Origin: Flavobacteriaceae bacterium
GTDB lineage: Bacteria; Bacteroidota; Bacteroidia; Flavobacteriales; Flavobacteriaceae
Assembly: GCA_028284745.1 (NCBI GenBank)
Contig: JANQRC010000009.1
Span: 1-64,000 of the forward strand
Length of the DNA stretch: 64,000 bases
Reading direction: 5' to 3'
Shown here: one piece after another, positions 53,643 to 63,638 of the stretch
Layout: every line of letters begins with the position of its first letter
Numbering within the stretch: the stretch's first letter is position 1
Program-made: the position numbers and the translations under genes
The notes under the pieces: generated by a model
Told to the model about the DNA's origin: nothing
The model's input: the letters and a program-made list of their open reading frames with translations, nothing else
Databases searched by the model: none

Positions 53643-54395
53643 CTATGCGGAAGTTTCTTGCTTGATCCAGTCGTACCCTTTCTCTTCCAGCTCGTGGGCC
53701 AACTCTTTTGAGCCTGATTTCACGATCTTGCCATCATGTAATACATGCACATAGTCGGGCACGATGTGGTCTAGCAAACGCTGGTAGTGTGTGATCACCA
53801 CTACGGCATTGTCCTCGCCTTTTAGTTTGTTGACACCATTGGCCACGATGCGTAAGGCATCGATATCGAGCCCGGAATCGGTCTCATCTAGAATGGCCAA
53901 CTTTGGCTCAAGCATTGCCATCTGAAAGATCTCATTACGCTTTTTCTCACCACCAGAGAATCCTTCGTTCAACGAACGTGACAAGAACTTGCGGTCGATC
54001 TCTAACAGCTCTGACTTCTCACGGATCTTCTTCAACATCTCGTTGGCGGGCATGTCTTCCAGGCCTTGTGCCTTTCGGGTCTCGTTGATGGCTGTTTTGA
54101 TAAAGTTGGTCACAGAAACTCCTGGGATCTCCACAGGGTACTGAAATGACATGAAGATGCCTTTATGAGCGCGCTCATCGGCTTCAAGTTCGCTGATGTC
54201 CTCACCTTCGAGATAGATCTCTCCTTCGGTGACCTCATATTCTTCTTTACCAGCGATCACCGCTGAAAGTGTACTCTTGCCCGAACCATTTGGTCCCATG
54301 ATAGCGTGTACTTCGCCGGCTTTTACTTCAAGGTCGATTCCTTTTAGAATTCCCTTATCCTCAACAGAGGCATGTAAGTTCTTTATCGTTAGCAT
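53643..54395 (-). CDS. sufC: SufC, Fe-S assembly ATPase
   Basis: The 250-residue cytoplasmic ABC-type ATPase has Walker [10 protein letters not shown] (near 35-43), the signature [15 protein letters not shown] near 148 and Walker [13 protein letters not shown] near 170. It drives the SufBD scaffold. It follows a short lipoprotein gene (5 bases between them) that separates it from sufB, an unusual interposition. Confidence 0.97.
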   Translation of the reverse strand: MLTIKNLHASVEDKGILKGIDLEVKAGEVHAIMGPNGSGKSTLSAVIAGKEEYEVTEGEIYLEGEDISELEADERAHKGIFMSFQYPVEIPGVSVTNFIKTAINETRKAQGLEDMPANEMLKKIREKSELLEIDRKFLSRSLNEGFSGGEKKRNEIFQMAMLEPKLAILDETDSGLDIDALRIVANGVNKLKGEDNAVVVITHYQRLLDHIVPDYVHVLHDGKIVKSGSKELAHELEEKGYDWIKQETSA

Positions 54396-54400
54396 CGGTC

Positions 54401-54814
54401 TTATTCTTCAGATTTTATAATGATGGTCTCGTCTGCATTTGTAGCAGGCGAGACCGATACAATTTCTTTGATATCTATAATTTCTGGCCAACCTTCTTGA
54501 CCTTCAGGTTTTTTACTGATCGTGCCGCGAACTGTCACCGGAATCATATCGAAGTCTTCCTTCTTCATCAATTTCACTTTTCCGTTAAGTTCATGCATCT
54601 TTTCATTGATCGTCACCCCATATACTTTCTGGCCTGTATTGAGCACTGCTGCATCTGCCATATACAGGAACTCGCCAGAAACGGTGGTCAGGCCATTGGT
54701 TGCTTCTGTAGCAATTTCTGTCTGAGGCTTTTCTTGCTGGCTGTTGTCTGCATTTTTTTTGCATGAGGAAAGCAACAAGACAGCGCTGAACAGTATGTAA
54801 ATCATTTTCTTCAT
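54401..54814 (-). CDS. Lipoprotein interposed between sufB and sufC
   Basis: The 137-residue protein begins with a lipoprotein signal ([13 protein letters not shown], Cys near 18). A linker follows, and from about 40 on there is a beta-rich domain with [13 protein letters not shown] and [13 protein letters not shown] that looks like a small OB-fold of the tRNA_anti type; this is inference. It sits 10 bases after sufB and 5 before sufC and must be co-transcribed. A surface or periplasmic lipoprotein in the middle of a cytoplasmic Fe-S operon is odd; whether it functions with SUF is unknown. Confidence 0.75.
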   Translation of the reverse strand: MKKMIYILFSAVLLLSSCKKNADNSQQEKPQTEIATEATNGLTTVSGEFLYMADAAVLNTGQKVYGVTINEKMHELNGKVKLMKKEDFDMIPVTVRGTISKKPEGQEGWPEIIDIKEIVSVSPATNADETIIIKSEE

Positions 54815-54824
54815 TTGAATAGAT

Positions 54825-56273
54825 TTATCCGACCGATCCTTCTAACGAGATCTCCAGTAGTTTTTGTGCTTCAACAGCAAACTCCATGGGAAGCTTGTTC
54901 AATACTTCCTTGCTAAAGCCATTCACGATCAGGGCAATGGCTTTCTCGGCATCGATGCCGCGTTGATTACAATAGAATATTTGATCCTCACCGATCTTGC
55001 TGGTGGTGGCCTCATGCTCTATCTGTGCAGACTTGTTCTTCGTTTCTATGTACGGGAACGTGTGCGCACCGCATTGGTTGCCCATCAAGAGCGAGTCGCA
55101 CTGAGAAAAATTTCGCGCATTCTCAGCGCGAGAACTTACCTGTACCAAGCCACGATAACTGTTCTGTGATCTTCCTGCAGAAATTCCCTTGGAAATAATG
55201 GTACTCTTGGTGTTCTTCCCCAAGTGCACCATCTTGGTGCCCGTATCCGCTTGCTGGTAGTTGTTGGTCACAGCGATCGAATAGAACTCGCCGACCGAAT
55301 TGTCACCTTTCAAAACACAGGAGGGATACTTCCAGGTCACTGCCGAACCGGTCTCTACTTGCGTCCATGATATTTTTGCATTGGTCTCGCAAAGGCCTCG
55401 CTTGGTCACAAAGTTGAATACGCCGCCATTACCTTCTTTATCGCCAGGGAACCAGTTTTGCACCGTAGAATATTTGATCTCGGCATCGTCTAGTGCGATC
55501 AGCTCTACCACAGCGGCATGCAATTGGTTCTCGTCGCGAGACGGCGCCGTACAACCTTCCAAGTAACTTACATAGCTTCCCTTATCGGCAATGACCAGTG
55601 TACGCTCGAACTGTCCTGTGCCAGCTTGATTGATTCGGAAATATGTAGATAGTTCCATAGGGCAACGTACTCCTTTTGGGATGTAGCAGAACGAACCATC
55701 AGAGAATACCGCTGAGTTTAATGCTGCGTAGAAATTATCACGCTGCGGAACCACTGTCCCTATATGGTTCTTGACCAATTCGGGATGTTCTTGGATTGCC
55801 TCAGAAATAGACATGAAGATAATCCCTTTCTCGGCAAGCGTCTCTTTGAATGTAGTGGCCACAGAGACCGAATCGACCACAACATCCATCGCTACACCGG
55901 CTAATTTCTTCTGCTCGTCTAACGAGATCCCTAGCCTGTTGAAGGTCTCCAACAATTCTGGGTCTACCTCATCCAAGCTGTCATACTTGGGTTTGCTGTT
56001 AGGTGCCGAATAATAGGATATTGCTTGGAAATCTGGCTTCTCGTACATTACATTGGCCCATTCTGGCTCTTCCATCCCTTTCCAAATACGAAATGCTTCC
56101 AAGCGCCATTCGGTCATCCATTCAGGTTCGTTCTTCTTGGCAGAAATGGCGCGGACGATATCCTCATTGAGACCTACGGGCAACGTATCGGATTCGATAT
56201 CTGTGTAGAATCCATATTCGTACTCCTTGTTTTCGAGGTCTTTTTCTAGATCTTGCTCTGTATACTTGTTCAT
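54825..56273 (-). CDS. sufB: SufB, Fe-S scaffold subunit
   Basis: The 482-residue cytoplasmic protein (from [13 protein letters not shown]) matches SufB: it has [22 protein letters not shown] near residue 235, [19 protein letters not shown] near 360 and [18 protein letters not shown] near 440, the conserved blocks of the core. With SufC and SufD it builds Fe-S clusters. Two codons upstream (TTG) are open; the ATG at 56273 is preferred. sufA lies upstream after a 71-base AT-rich gap. Confidence 0.97.
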   Translation of the reverse strand: MNKYTEQDLEKDLENKEYEYGFYTDIESDTLPVGLNEDIVRAISAKKNEPEWMTEWRLEAFRIWKGMEEPEWANVMYEKPDFQAISYYSAPNSKPKYDSLDEVDPELLETFNRLGISLDEQKKLAGVAMDVVVDSVSVATTFKETLAEKGIIFMSISEAIQEHPELVKNHIGTVVPQRDNFYAALNSAVFSDGSFCYIPKGVRCPMELSTYFRINQAGTGQFERTLVIADKGSYVSYLEGCTAPSRDENQLHAAVVELIALDDAEIKYSTVQNWFPGDKEGNGGVFNFVTKRGLCETNAKISWTQVETGSAVTWKYPSCVLKGDNSVGEFYSIAVTNNYQQADTGTKMVHLGKNTKSTIISKGISAGRSQNSYRGLVQVSSRAENARNFSQCDSLLMGNQCGAHTFPYIETKNKSAQIEHEATTSKIGEDQIFYCNQRGIDAEKAIALIVNGFSKEVLNKLPMEFAVEAQKLLEISLEGSVG

Positions 56274-56344
56274 TAACAATAGTTTCTAGTTTAAAGTTTA
56301 AAGCCTAAAGAGTGTTTTACTTTGTGCTTTACACTTTGAGCTTT

Positions 56345-56674
56345 TTACAATGAAAAACTTTCACCACAACCGCAAGTTCGTTGTGCATTTGGGTTGTTGA
56401 ACACAAATCCTTTTCCGTTCAATCCACCAGAATATTCCAAAGTAGTTCCTACGAGATATAGGAAGCTTTTCTTGTCGACTATGATACGCACATCGTTGTC
56501 TTCGAACACTTTGTCATCTGCTGCGTGGGTGTCGTCAAAATTTAACTCATAAGACAGACCCGAGCATCCGCCGCTCTTAACGCCAACACGGATATAGTCC
56601 TTAGTGGCATCAAAGCCTTCTTCAGTCATTAACTGTACAGCTTTGGTCTTTGCTGAATCTGATACCTTGATCAT
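56345..56674 (-). CDS. sufA: SufA/IscA-type Fe-S carrier
   Basis: The 109-residue cytoplasmic A-type carrier has the three conserved cysteines of the family: KSGGCSGLSYEL near residue 33 and TCGCGESFSL at the C-terminus. It passes Fe-S clusters from the scaffold to target proteins. It heads the suf operon, with a promoter just upstream. Confidence 0.94.
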   Translation of the reverse strand: MIKVSDSAKTKAVQLMTEEGFDATKDYIRVGVKSGGCSGLSYELNFDDTHAADDKVFEDNDVRIIVDKKSFLYLVGTTLEYSGGLNGKGFVFNNPNAQRTCGCGESFSL

Positions 56675-56703
56675 CTTTAACTAGATTGTTTAAAAATAGT
56701 ATG

Positions 56704-56736
56704 CAAAAATACAACATAGAGACCGAATCACGGCAA
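56704..56736 (-). promoter_or_regulatory. Promoter of the suf operon
   Basis: On the minus strand TTG (56734-56736), a 22-base spacer, then TATTTTTG (56704-56711), 29 bases before the sufA ATG. No Fur- or IscR-like palindrome is obvious around it. Confidence 0.5.
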
Positions 56737-56805
56737 TGGCTAACATTTATATAACGAATTGCTGTATCGGTTTTTCCTATGAAGTTATCTGACGAAAAAC
56801 TTTTG

Positions 56806-58755
56806 TCAGTCTTTCACAAATTTGAAAACGTGCTTGTCCCTAGATGAAATGATCTCTAGGAAATATAGCCCCGGTGTAAATTCTGAGATGTCCACAGAGG
56901 ATTCGTCAAAGCTTTTGATGGTCTTGCCCGTTGAGTCATAAATGGTCTTCGCTGAAGTTTCAATGCTATTGGGCAACTCGATAACTAGTCTTCGAGATGC
57001 TGGGTTGGGATATATTTTGATGTCCTCAGAAAACAATGGGTCCTCGCTGCCTAGTGTAACTGTGTTGTTCTTTGAGACGATGTCGTTGGCAGGGTCAAAG
57101 ACCACTGAATTCACCATAAAAGTCACAGGGACATTATAGGCTTGGCCATTGTTGGTATGATTCAAGACAATGTCTAACGATTCTCCCGATGTTCCTTGCA
57201 ACTGCAGGGGTAATTCCATCTCAAAAAAGTCTACGCTGGTAGGAACGGAGGTGTTCTGTGAAATGGTCATGCCCAATTGGTCGGCGGCATGTTGATTCCA
57301 TTCTATTTGATACGATGGATAGCCTTCGCCATACACCCAATCGTTGAAGAATTCGCCTAGCTGCATCCCCGACTGCGTTTCCATGTGTTGGATGAAGTCT
57401 GGGGTTCTTGCATAGCCATAGGCAAGACCGTTGTCATTCAGGTAGTTTCTGATGCCTTGATAAAAATCTACATCCCCTAGTTTTTTGCGAAGCATGTGCA
57501 ATACCATCGCTCCCTTGTTATAGCTTAAGCGGCCGCTAAAGATGCGACCAATACTGGTCGTGTCGCTATCTGAAAGGTACACGGTACCTCCTGCGCTCGA
57601 AGTAATGCTATTGGTGCGTTGCTGCTTCCAGGTATTGAACTGCGCTTGCCCATCTAGATCTTCGATGACAAGACCTGACAAGTAGGTCGCAAAGCCTTCA
57701 TTCAACCAAATATCCTTCCACGACCCACAGGTTATCTTGTTGCCAAACCATTGATGTGCCAACTCATGTGCTATTAAATTCCTACTGTAATTTCCCATGA
57801 AAGAGACCGTTGTGTGTTCCATTCCGCCGCCAAAACCAAACTGGGCATGCCCGTACTTCTCATCGTTGAAGGGATAATCCTCAAAGAGATTCTGGAATAG
57901 GCCCATCATCGAAATGGTTATAGGTGTGCTATTTTGTGCTGTGCTCAACGATTCTGGATAGACGTAATTTACAATTTCGAAAGGCTTGGACCCCGAGGTC
58001 ACGCTCTCGGTGTATACTTCATAGTCTGTCACTGCAATGGCTATCAAATACGCTGGTATGGGATATCGGTGTTTATAGTGCGTCGTCCTAGTAGTGCCAT
58101 CATCATCCAGGGATTGTTGTAGCCCGTTAGAAACAGCAACATAAGGCCTGTTGGTCGGCGTGTGTTTTGATGGTGTGGTCAGGTACACATCAATACTATC
58201 GACCTTGTCGTTAAGGTCTTGCTTGCAAGGCCACCAATCCCTGGCGCCATAGGGCTCGGACAATGTGTAGACGACAGGCACATTGTTAGCTCCGTGGGTC
58301 GAAGCCGTGAAACCTCCTTGGCTGGTTACCGGAACTCCTTGATAGTGAATGCTCAGAGAATCTAATGTCCCTGTATTTAATGTCGTCGGCAGGTTAACGA
58401 TCACTTCATCGTTGGTGTTCTGAAAAAATGGAAGGATGTTTCCTCGCTGTGCGACAGATGTGACGATCAACTGGTCATTTAGATCGAAGGTAATGGTAGT
58501 CATATCCTGCCTTGCCTCAAAATAGGAGGTAACGATGCCCTCCATAAATAGGTTCGCAGGATCCAGCTCGAACTCCAAACGGTGGTACTTCAAGTCGTAG
58601 TTCACCGTGTTCGAGTTTCGTTGGAACTGCATTTTGGACTTCGCCGTGCGCGCTTCACGGTCATACAACGCGAGTAGGTCCTTATTTTCTTGGGCAAAAG
58701 TTATTGTTCCGAAGAAGCCTAAAAACCCTAGTAAACTGATTTTCAGGTAGTTCAT
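56806..58755 (-). CDS. Secreted M1 family aminopeptidase with T9SS sorting domain
   Basis: The 649-residue protein has a signal peptide (ISLLGFLGFFGTITFAQ) and the M1 gluzincin catalytic domain. The exopeptidase motif is GGMEHTTVS near residue 305 (GxMEN variant), and the zinc site is HELAHQWFG with NEGFATYL near 330-360. A C-terminal T9SS type A domain begins IKIYPNPASRR near 565 and ends HVFKFVKD. It is a zinc aminopeptidase probably released or displayed at the cell surface. It is divergent from thiL. Confidence 0.93.
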   Translation of the reverse strand: MNYLKISLLGFLGFFGTITFAQENKDLLALYDREARTAKSKMQFQRNSNTVNYDLKYHRLEFELDPANLFMEGIVTSYFEARQDMTTITFDLNDQLIVTSVAQRGNILPFFQNTNDEVIVNLPTTLNTGTLDSLSIHYQGVPVTSQGGFTASTHGANNVPVVYTLSEPYGARDWWPCKQDLNDKVDSIDVYLTTPSKHTPTNRPYVAVSNGLQQSLDDDGTTRTTHYKHRYPIPAYLIAIAVTDYEVYTESVTSGSKPFEIVNYVYPESLSTAQNSTPITISMMGLFQNLFEDYPFNDEKYGHAQFGFGGGMEHTTVSFMGNYSRNLIAHELAHQWFGNKITCGSWKDIWLNEGFATYLSGLVIEDLDGQAQFNTWKQQRTNSITSSAGGTVYLSDSDTTSIGRIFSGRLSYNKGAMVLHMLRKKLGDVDFYQGIRNYLNDNGLAYGYARTPDFIQHMETQSGMQLGEFFNDWVYGEGYPSYQIEWNQHAADQLGMTISQNTSVPTSVDFFEMELPLQLQGTSGESLDIVLNHTNNGQAYNVPVTFMVNSVVFDPANDIVSKNNTVTLGSEDPLFSEDIKIYPNPASRRLVIELPNSIETSAKTIYDSTGKTIKSFDESSVDISEFTPGLYFLEIISSRDKHVFKFVKD

Positions 58756-58847
58756 ATCTGAATTTTACTTAAAGATACATTTTTAGGGCGAAACGTCTCT
58801 GAATGCCTCAATTTCATCATGTTGATCTGCCTTCATAACTTTGCACC

Positions 58848-59894
58848 ATGATCGAAGACAAAACTCCTAAGCGCACAACATTGACCGACCTTGGTGAATT
58901 TGGCCTTATCAAACACCTTACGGAAAAGTTCATGGTATCGCATCCTTCAACAGAAAAGGGAATTGGTGACGATGCAGCAGTTATTGCCCCAGAAGAAGGC
59001 AAGAAGCTAGTGGTCTCTACCGACCTTTTGATCGAAGGTGTGCATTTCGACCTATCGTATATGCCCTTAAAGCACTTGGGGTACAAAGCCGTGATGGTGA
59101 ACCTGTCGGACATCTATGCCATGAATGCCAGCGCCACCCAAATAACTGTTTCTTTAGCGGTGTCTGATCGTTTTCCCTTAGAAGCTCTAGAAGCCTTGTA
59201 CGAAGGAATCGCTTTGGCCTGTAAGATCTATAATGTAGATCTTGTGGGTGGTGATACAACTTCATCTACCAAAGGAATGTTGATCTCGGTAACTGCCTTA
59301 GGTACAGCCAAGCCAGCTAGCATCGCATATAGAAGTGGTGCAAAGCCCAACGACCTGTTGGTCGTTACAGGTGATCTTGGAGGCGCCTACATGGGATTAC
59401 AGATATTAGAGCGTGAGAAGGAGGTCTTCAAAGTGAACCCTAACAATCAGCCAGACCTTGACCAATATACCTACATCATCGAGCGTCAACTAAAGCCAGA
59501 GGCACGCAAGGACATTGTCGAATTACTAGAAAAATTAAACGTAAAACCTACTGCAATGATCGATATCAGTGATGGTCTTTCTTCCGAAATACTACACTTA
59601 TCGGAAGCATCGGGAGTGGGTTGCGATCTATATGAAGAGAAAATCCCCCTAGACCCGCAAGTCATTTCCACTTGCGAAGAATTCAATATGAATAGTTCGG
59701 TGCCTGCATTGAACGGTGGCGAAGACTATGAATTGCTTTTCACCATCTCACAAGAGGATTTCCAAAAGATAAAAGGCAATCCCAACCTGACCGTAATCGG
59801 ACATATGACCGAGAAACCCGAAGGCAATCACCTGATCACGAGAATGGGGGCAAAAATTCCCTTGAAGGCACAGGGTTGGAATGCGATCAACTAG
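58848..59894 (+). CDS. thiL: Thiamine-monophosphate kinase
   Basis: The 348-residue cytoplasmic enzyme phosphorylates thiamine phosphate to thiamine diphosphate. Conserved blocks are GIGDDAAVI near residues 42-50, VSTDLLIEGVHFDL near 62, VNLSDIYAMNA near 84, GGDTTSS near 139 and IDISDGLSSEI near 243. A TAACTTTG element (58836-58843) lies so close to the ATG that the transcript may be nearly leaderless. Its end overlaps the convergent small gene by four bases. Confidence 0.95.
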   Translation: MIEDKTPKRTTLTDLGEFGLIKHLTEKFMVSHPSTEKGIGDDAAVIAPEEGKKLVVSTDLLIEGVHFDLSYMPLKHLGYKAVMVNLSDIYAMNASATQITVSLAVSDRFPLEALEALYEGIALACKIYNVDLVGGDTTSSTKGMLISVTALGTAKPASIAYRSGAKPNDLLVVTGDLGGAYMGLQILEREKEVFKVNPNNQPDLDQYTYIIERQLKPEARKDIVELLEKLNVKPTAMIDISDGLSSEILHLSEASGVGCDLYEEKIPLDPQVISTCEEFNMNSSVPALNGGEDYELLFTISQEDFQKIKGNPNLTVIGHMTEKPEGNHLITRMGAKIPLKAQGWNAIN

Positions 59895-60142
59895 CTAGCG
59901 CGAAGCGTAACAGCCCTTCTTTTTTTGTAGACCTTCGAAAGTGTATCGTTGATCTCTTGAAGCTGAGGAGTAAGGTCTACAATATTTCCCTTAATATCAA
60001 CAGTAGCTCTCTTGCCACAGCATGAACATTGATACTCATGTACGTGGTCAGTGATTTTTTTTGACTGAAGATAGTTATGTCTGAAGAGTTTGCATAGCAT
60101 CTTTCCAAATACAAAGTTGGTCTTGATAGTAGTAGGTTCCAT
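59891..60142 (-). CDS. Small CxxC protein, DUF1660-like
   Basis: The 83-residue protein has CSCCGK near residue 40, a probable zinc-binding CxxC-type pair, with CKLFRHNY before it. It also has a conserved-looking LTPQLQEINDTLSKVYKKR tail. It resembles the DUF1660 family, which is often annotated in phages and also occurs on flavobacterial chromosomes; the match is from memory and weak. Function unknown. It overlaps the thiL end by four bases. Confidence 0.6.
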   Translation of the reverse strand: MEPTTIKTNFVFGKMLCKLFRHNYLQSKKITDHVHEYQCSCCGKRATVDIKGNIVDLTPQLQEINDTLSKVYKKRRAVTLRAS

Positions 60143-60210
60143 AAGGGGGCTTGTTTTGGTTTCGTTATCGATTTGGGAGTTTAAAAGTATACATATTTTA
60201 CGGTAAAAAC

Positions 60211-60987
60211 CTAATTATCAATGAAGTTTTCGATGAAAATGTTGTGATCCGCCTGATTTTCGATGTGAAGCATGTGCCCGCCTTCTAAAACTTGGAATCT
60301 TGTCTGTGTGCTTTCTGCTATCTTTTGAAGTTGCTGCCAGTCTATGAAAGGATCCTGTTTCCCAGCAATAATGAGCTTTTCACCTTGGAAGCCATTCAAG
60401 ACCTGAGTCCTGTCTTTTCGAGACTTCATTCCTTTTAACGCCGCGATGATCCCTTTTCGAGATGTCTTTATCGCTTGTTGTTTCACAGTCGCGATCTTGT
60501 CTCGAAATCGGTCTCTATTACTCGGGCTGAATAAGTTTTCTATCGAAATATGCACAAAGTTCGCTGTATTGTGCTTTACAGCTTCTATGGCCCTTTCTCT
60601 ATTCGCCTTTCGTTCGGGCGAGTCAGCTTCAGGTGTCGAGGTCAGCAAACATAGCTTTGCTATTTTCTCAGGGAATAATTCTGCAAAGGCCAATGCCACA
60701 TAGCCTCCCATAGAATGACCAACAAAACTTGCCTTTGCTACACCTAAATGGTCTAATACAGAATGAACAGCTTCCGCCATCATTTCCATGGTATGAACTT
60801 CTTCAAAAAAAATTGTCTCTCCATGGCCCAACAGATCGATCGTAATAATGCGATGGTTCTCTACCAATGAAGAAACTAGATCACCCCACATGGTGGTGTC
60901 CTCTAAAAATCCGTGTAAGAGCACTACGGGGGCTCCCTTGCCCGACACTTCATAAAAAATAGAGCCCTTCTTGTATGATATCTTCAT
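60211..60987 (-). CDS. Alpha/beta-fold hydrolase
   Basis: The 258-residue cytoplasmic protein has the oxyanion strand VVLLHGFLEDTTMW near residue 22, the nucleophile elbow GHSMGGYVA (Ser near 93), the acid in GKQDPFIDW near 217 and the histidine in EGGHMLHIE near 240, a complete catalytic triad. The arrangement fits the 2-succinyl-enolpyruvyl-type/haloperoxidase-like esterases, but the substrate is unknown. Its promoter overlaps that of brnQ in a palindrome and the two genes are divergent. Confidence 0.9.
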   Translation of the reverse strand: MKISYKKGSIFYEVSGKGAPVVLLHGFLEDTTMWGDLVSSLVENHRIITIDLLGHGETIFFEEVHTMEMMAEAVHSVLDHLGVAKASFVGHSMGGYVALAFAELFPEKIAKLCLLTSTPEADSPERKANRERAIEAVKHNTANFVHISIENLFSPSNRDRFRDKIATVKQQAIKTSRKGIIAALKGMKSRKDRTQVLNGFQGEKLIIAGKQDPFIDWQQLQKIAESTQTRFQVLEGGHMLHIENQADHNIFIENFIDN

Positions 60988-60994
60988 TTTCTAC

Positions 60995-61033
60995 TATCTT
61001 TTGCAAAGATATCCAACCTATGAACAACACAAA
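60995..61033. promoter_or_regulatory. Overlapping divergent promoters in a palindrome
   Basis: tatctttTGCaaagata (60995-61011) is a perfect 7-bp palindrome with a TGC centre. For the minus strand TATCTTTG (61004-61011) with TTTG (61030-61033) 18 bases away is a promoter for the alpha/beta hydrolase. For the plus strand TATCTTTTG (60995-61003) is a close -7 match for brnQ. The -33 box of the hydrolase lies inside the first codons of brnQ. Confidence 0.55.
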
Positions 61034-62282
61034 GCGTGTCTTTATCACGGGCTTTGCACTCTTTTCGCTCTTCTTCGGTGCGGGCAATCTCATTCTTCCA
61101 CCATTTCTAGGATTCAAGGCAGGCTCGGATTGGCTTTGGGTGGGGTTGGGGTTTATGCTATCTGCTGTTATGCTTCCGTTGCTGGGCATCCTTGCTCACG
61201 CCCGTTTGCAAGGCACCATGTTGGATTTTGGCAAGAAGGTCTCTCCTGGTTTCGCGTTGATCTACTGTCTGGTCGTTTATGCCATCTCACTGGCGTTACC
61301 CGCGCCCAGAACCGCTTCAGTAACACACGAAATGGCCATTGCTCCTTTTCTTGGCGGGAATCCTTGGGGTACGAGCAGCATCTATTTCGCATTGGTACTG
61401 GTCTTTGTGTTGAATCGCTCCAGGATCTTGGACATCATCGGAAAGCTTTTAACCCCATTGATCGGTCTGATCTTGCTAACCATTATTGGTGTTGGCATTC
61501 TTTCTTTTGAAGGAACAGCAGTTCCTACGTTCCCTTCACCAACAGTCAACGGACTGTTAGAAGGCTATCAGACCTTTGATGCCATTGGTGCCGTAGTGAT
61601 CGGTGGAGTGATCATTATTTCACTGGATCTTAAAGGATCGACTTCCTTTGAAGAGAAAAGACAACTCATCACCAAAGCCGGACTTATTGCTGCATTAGGC
61701 TTGTTGGTCATTTACATTGGCCTGGTCTATCTGGGGGCGCATTTCACCTCAGCTTCTGAAAAAATCACTAGGGCCCAGCTTTTATCAAGTATCAGCGCCA
61801 AAACACTAGGAAATATCGGGAATACTTTTTTAAGTGTACTCGTGGCACTGGCATGCTTCACTACAGCCGTAGGCATTATCACTGGGGCTTCAGATTTTAT
61901 GAAAGGGCTCTTTAAAGAGTCGAGAACCGCATACACTGCAACGGCCATTACAGGCTGCTTGCTAGGTGTTGTGATGGGTCAGTTTGATGTGCACTATATC
62001 ATTGATGTGGCTGTACCAGCTTTGATGTTCATCTACCCCATTACCATTGTGTTGATCTTGTTGAATTTACTTTCTGACACCTGGGGGTCAAAGCAAGTCT
62101 TCAGGGCTGTGGTGGTTACTGTCATCCTGTTTAGCATTCCCGATTTTTTATCTGCTGTGGGTATGGCCGCTGAAATGCAACCTATTAAAGATATCATACC
62201 GCTAGGGAACCATGCCATGGGGTGGGTATTGCCTTCAGCAATTGTTTTCGTACTGTCGCGGCTTCACCACAGGTATTTGTAG
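61020..62282 (+). CDS. brnQ: BrnQ branched-chain amino acid carrier
   Basis: The 420-residue inner-membrane protein from MNNTKRVFITGF has about twelve helices and the LIVCS/BrnQ signature FGAGNLILPPFLGFKAG (residues 18-34) near the N-terminus. It imports leucine, isoleucine and valine with sodium. Upstream in-frame codons exist (to 60975) but overlap the hydrolase gene; 61020 is the family start. Its promoter is shared in a palindrome with the divergent hydrolase. Confidence 0.93.
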   Translation: MNNTKRVFITGFALFSLFFGAGNLILPPFLGFKAGSDWLWVGLGFMLSAVMLPLLGILAHARLQGTMLDFGKKVSPGFALIYCLVVYAISLALPAPRTASVTHEMAIAPFLGGNPWGTSSIYFALVLVFVLNRSRILDIIGKLLTPLIGLILLTIIGVGILSFEGTAVPTFPSPTVNGLLEGYQTFDAIGAVVIGGVIIISLDLKGSTSFEEKRQLITKAGLIAALGLLVIYIGLVYLGAHFTSASEKITRAQLLSSISAKTLGNIGNTFLSVLVALACFTTAVGIITGASDFMKGLFKESRTAYTATAITGCLLGVVMGQFDVHYIIDVAVPALMFIYPITIVLILLNLLSDTWGSKQVFRAVVVTVILFSIPDFLSAVGMAAEMQPIKDIIPLGNHAMGWVLPSAIVFVLSRLHHRYL

Positions 62283-62416
62283 GTGCCGATATACATAGAT
62301 CAAAATCACAGTTCAAGTACCCTATACGACGTTTCAACTTGATTCCTCTTTATTTTTCACATCATTGGTAACATCTTTGAGCAGTTCATTCATCAAAAAT
62401 CTTAAAACCAACCATC

Positions 62417-62839
62417 ATGACACCCAATGAAGTCTTCTCATCAGCAGGAATGATCGCCATGCCCATGTGGGCATTGATGATCCTCTTGCCCAAATGGAAA
62501 GTAACTCGATTCCTTATCGATCACAAGATCATTCCCGTACTGCTTTCTATAGTATATGCTATTTACATTCTTCTCAGCCTTCAAGGTGGAGGCGGTTTAG
62601 ACTTCGGCAGCTTAGACTCAGTTATGGCGCTATTCACCCAGGAAAATGCCGTCTTGGCCGGATGGGTGCATTATCTGGCCTTTGACCTTCTGGTCGGGAT
62701 GTGGATGCTTGACCAGAACAAAGCATTGAAGATCCACCCGCTACTCATGGCACCTTGTCTTTTGGGGACATTCATGTTAGGGCCTGTGGGTTTCTTACTC
62801 TTCATGATCATCAGAACGTTTAAAGTACAGCAAGCATGA
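62417..62839 (+). CDS. ABA4-like membrane protein
   Basis: The 140-residue inner-membrane protein has four helices (about 10-25, 40-55, 80-98 and 110-130) and matches the ABA4-like (DUF4281) family, with FTQENAVLAGWVHYLAFDLLVGMW near the centre. Plant members are needed in neoxanthin synthesis; bacterial ones are of unknown role, and a carotenoid link is only a suggestion. It overlaps the next gene by four bases (ATGA), so is translationally coupled to it. Confidence 0.82.
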   Translation: MTPNEVFSSAGMIAMPMWALMILLPKWKVTRFLIDHKIIPVLLSIVYAIYILLSLQGGGGLDFGSLDSVMALFTQENAVLAGWVHYLAFDLLVGMWMLDQNKALKIHPLLMAPCLLGTFMLGPVGFLLFMIIRTFKVQQA

Positions 62840-63636
62840 GCTATTTGAAGAACATATTTCATACCGTACGACGGGAGAGTCCTATACTGCACGGCATCGT
62901 CATGATCCACTTTGTATTTGCCATTGTTAGCATCCTAGGCCTCTTTGTCGATGACCGAATGCTGATGGGGGTCAACGTTTGGGTCAAACCTCTCAAATTC
63001 TGTGTCTCTGGAGGTATCTACATCATGACTGTCGGGTATCTTACCACGCTGTATCCGTATTCCAATAGAAAACGAAACATCATCAACAACCTAACTTCTT
63101 GGACATTGCTGTTCGAAATCGGGATCATCGTCTATCAAGGGGCGCGAGGTGTGCCGTCGCACTACAATCAATCTAGCCTTTTTGATGGATTGCTCTTTGC
63201 CGCCATGGGCATCTTGGTTGCCGTTAACGTACTGATCATGGCCTTTCTTGCTTTTGACACAATTCGTCTGAAAATGAAGGTCCAAAGACCTGTTCAAATT
63301 GCCATCCTCATGGGCTGGGTCATCATGTTGGCGGGCAGTTGGGTAGGTGGGCAAATGATCGGACAGATGGCCCACAATGTGGGTGTGCCCGATGGCGGTG
63401 CTGGACTTCCTTTGGTGAATTGGAGCACTGTTGCCGGCGACTTGCGCGTGGCACACTTCTTCGGATTGCATGGCATTCAGATAATTCCGTTATTCGCAGT
63501 AACGCTTTCAAAGCGATGGGATACACACACTAGGAACCTGCTTGTTGCTGTGGTTATCTTTGGGCTAGTGTATGCTTCTTGGATCGGATTCACATTCTAT
63601 CAAGCAAAGCAAGGAATGCCATTCATAAAGCTGTAA
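62836..63636 (+). CDS. Multi-pass membrane protein, function unknown
   Basis: The 266-residue inner-membrane protein has about seven helices and no recognised catalytic motif. Histidines (IHFVF, AHFFGLHGIQII) sit in or near helices and could bind heme or a metal, but this is conjecture. It is coupled to the ABA4-like gene by a four-base overlap and is two bases from the next gene, a probable kinase, so all three seem to form one operon. Confidence 0.75.
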   Translation: MSYLKNIFHTVRRESPILHGIVMIHFVFAIVSILGLFVDDRMLMGVNVWVKPLKFCVSGGIYIMTVGYLTTLYPYSNRKRNIINNLTSWTLLFEIGIIVYQGARGVPSHYNQSSLFDGLLFAAMGILVAVNVLIMAFLAFDTIRLKMKVQRPVQIAILMGWVIMLAGSWVGGQMIGQMAHNVGVPDGGAGLPLVNWSTVAGDLRVAHFFGLHGIQIIPLFAVTLSKRWDTHTRNLLVAVVIFGLVYASWIGFTFYQAKQGMPFIKL

Positions 63637-63638
63637 TT

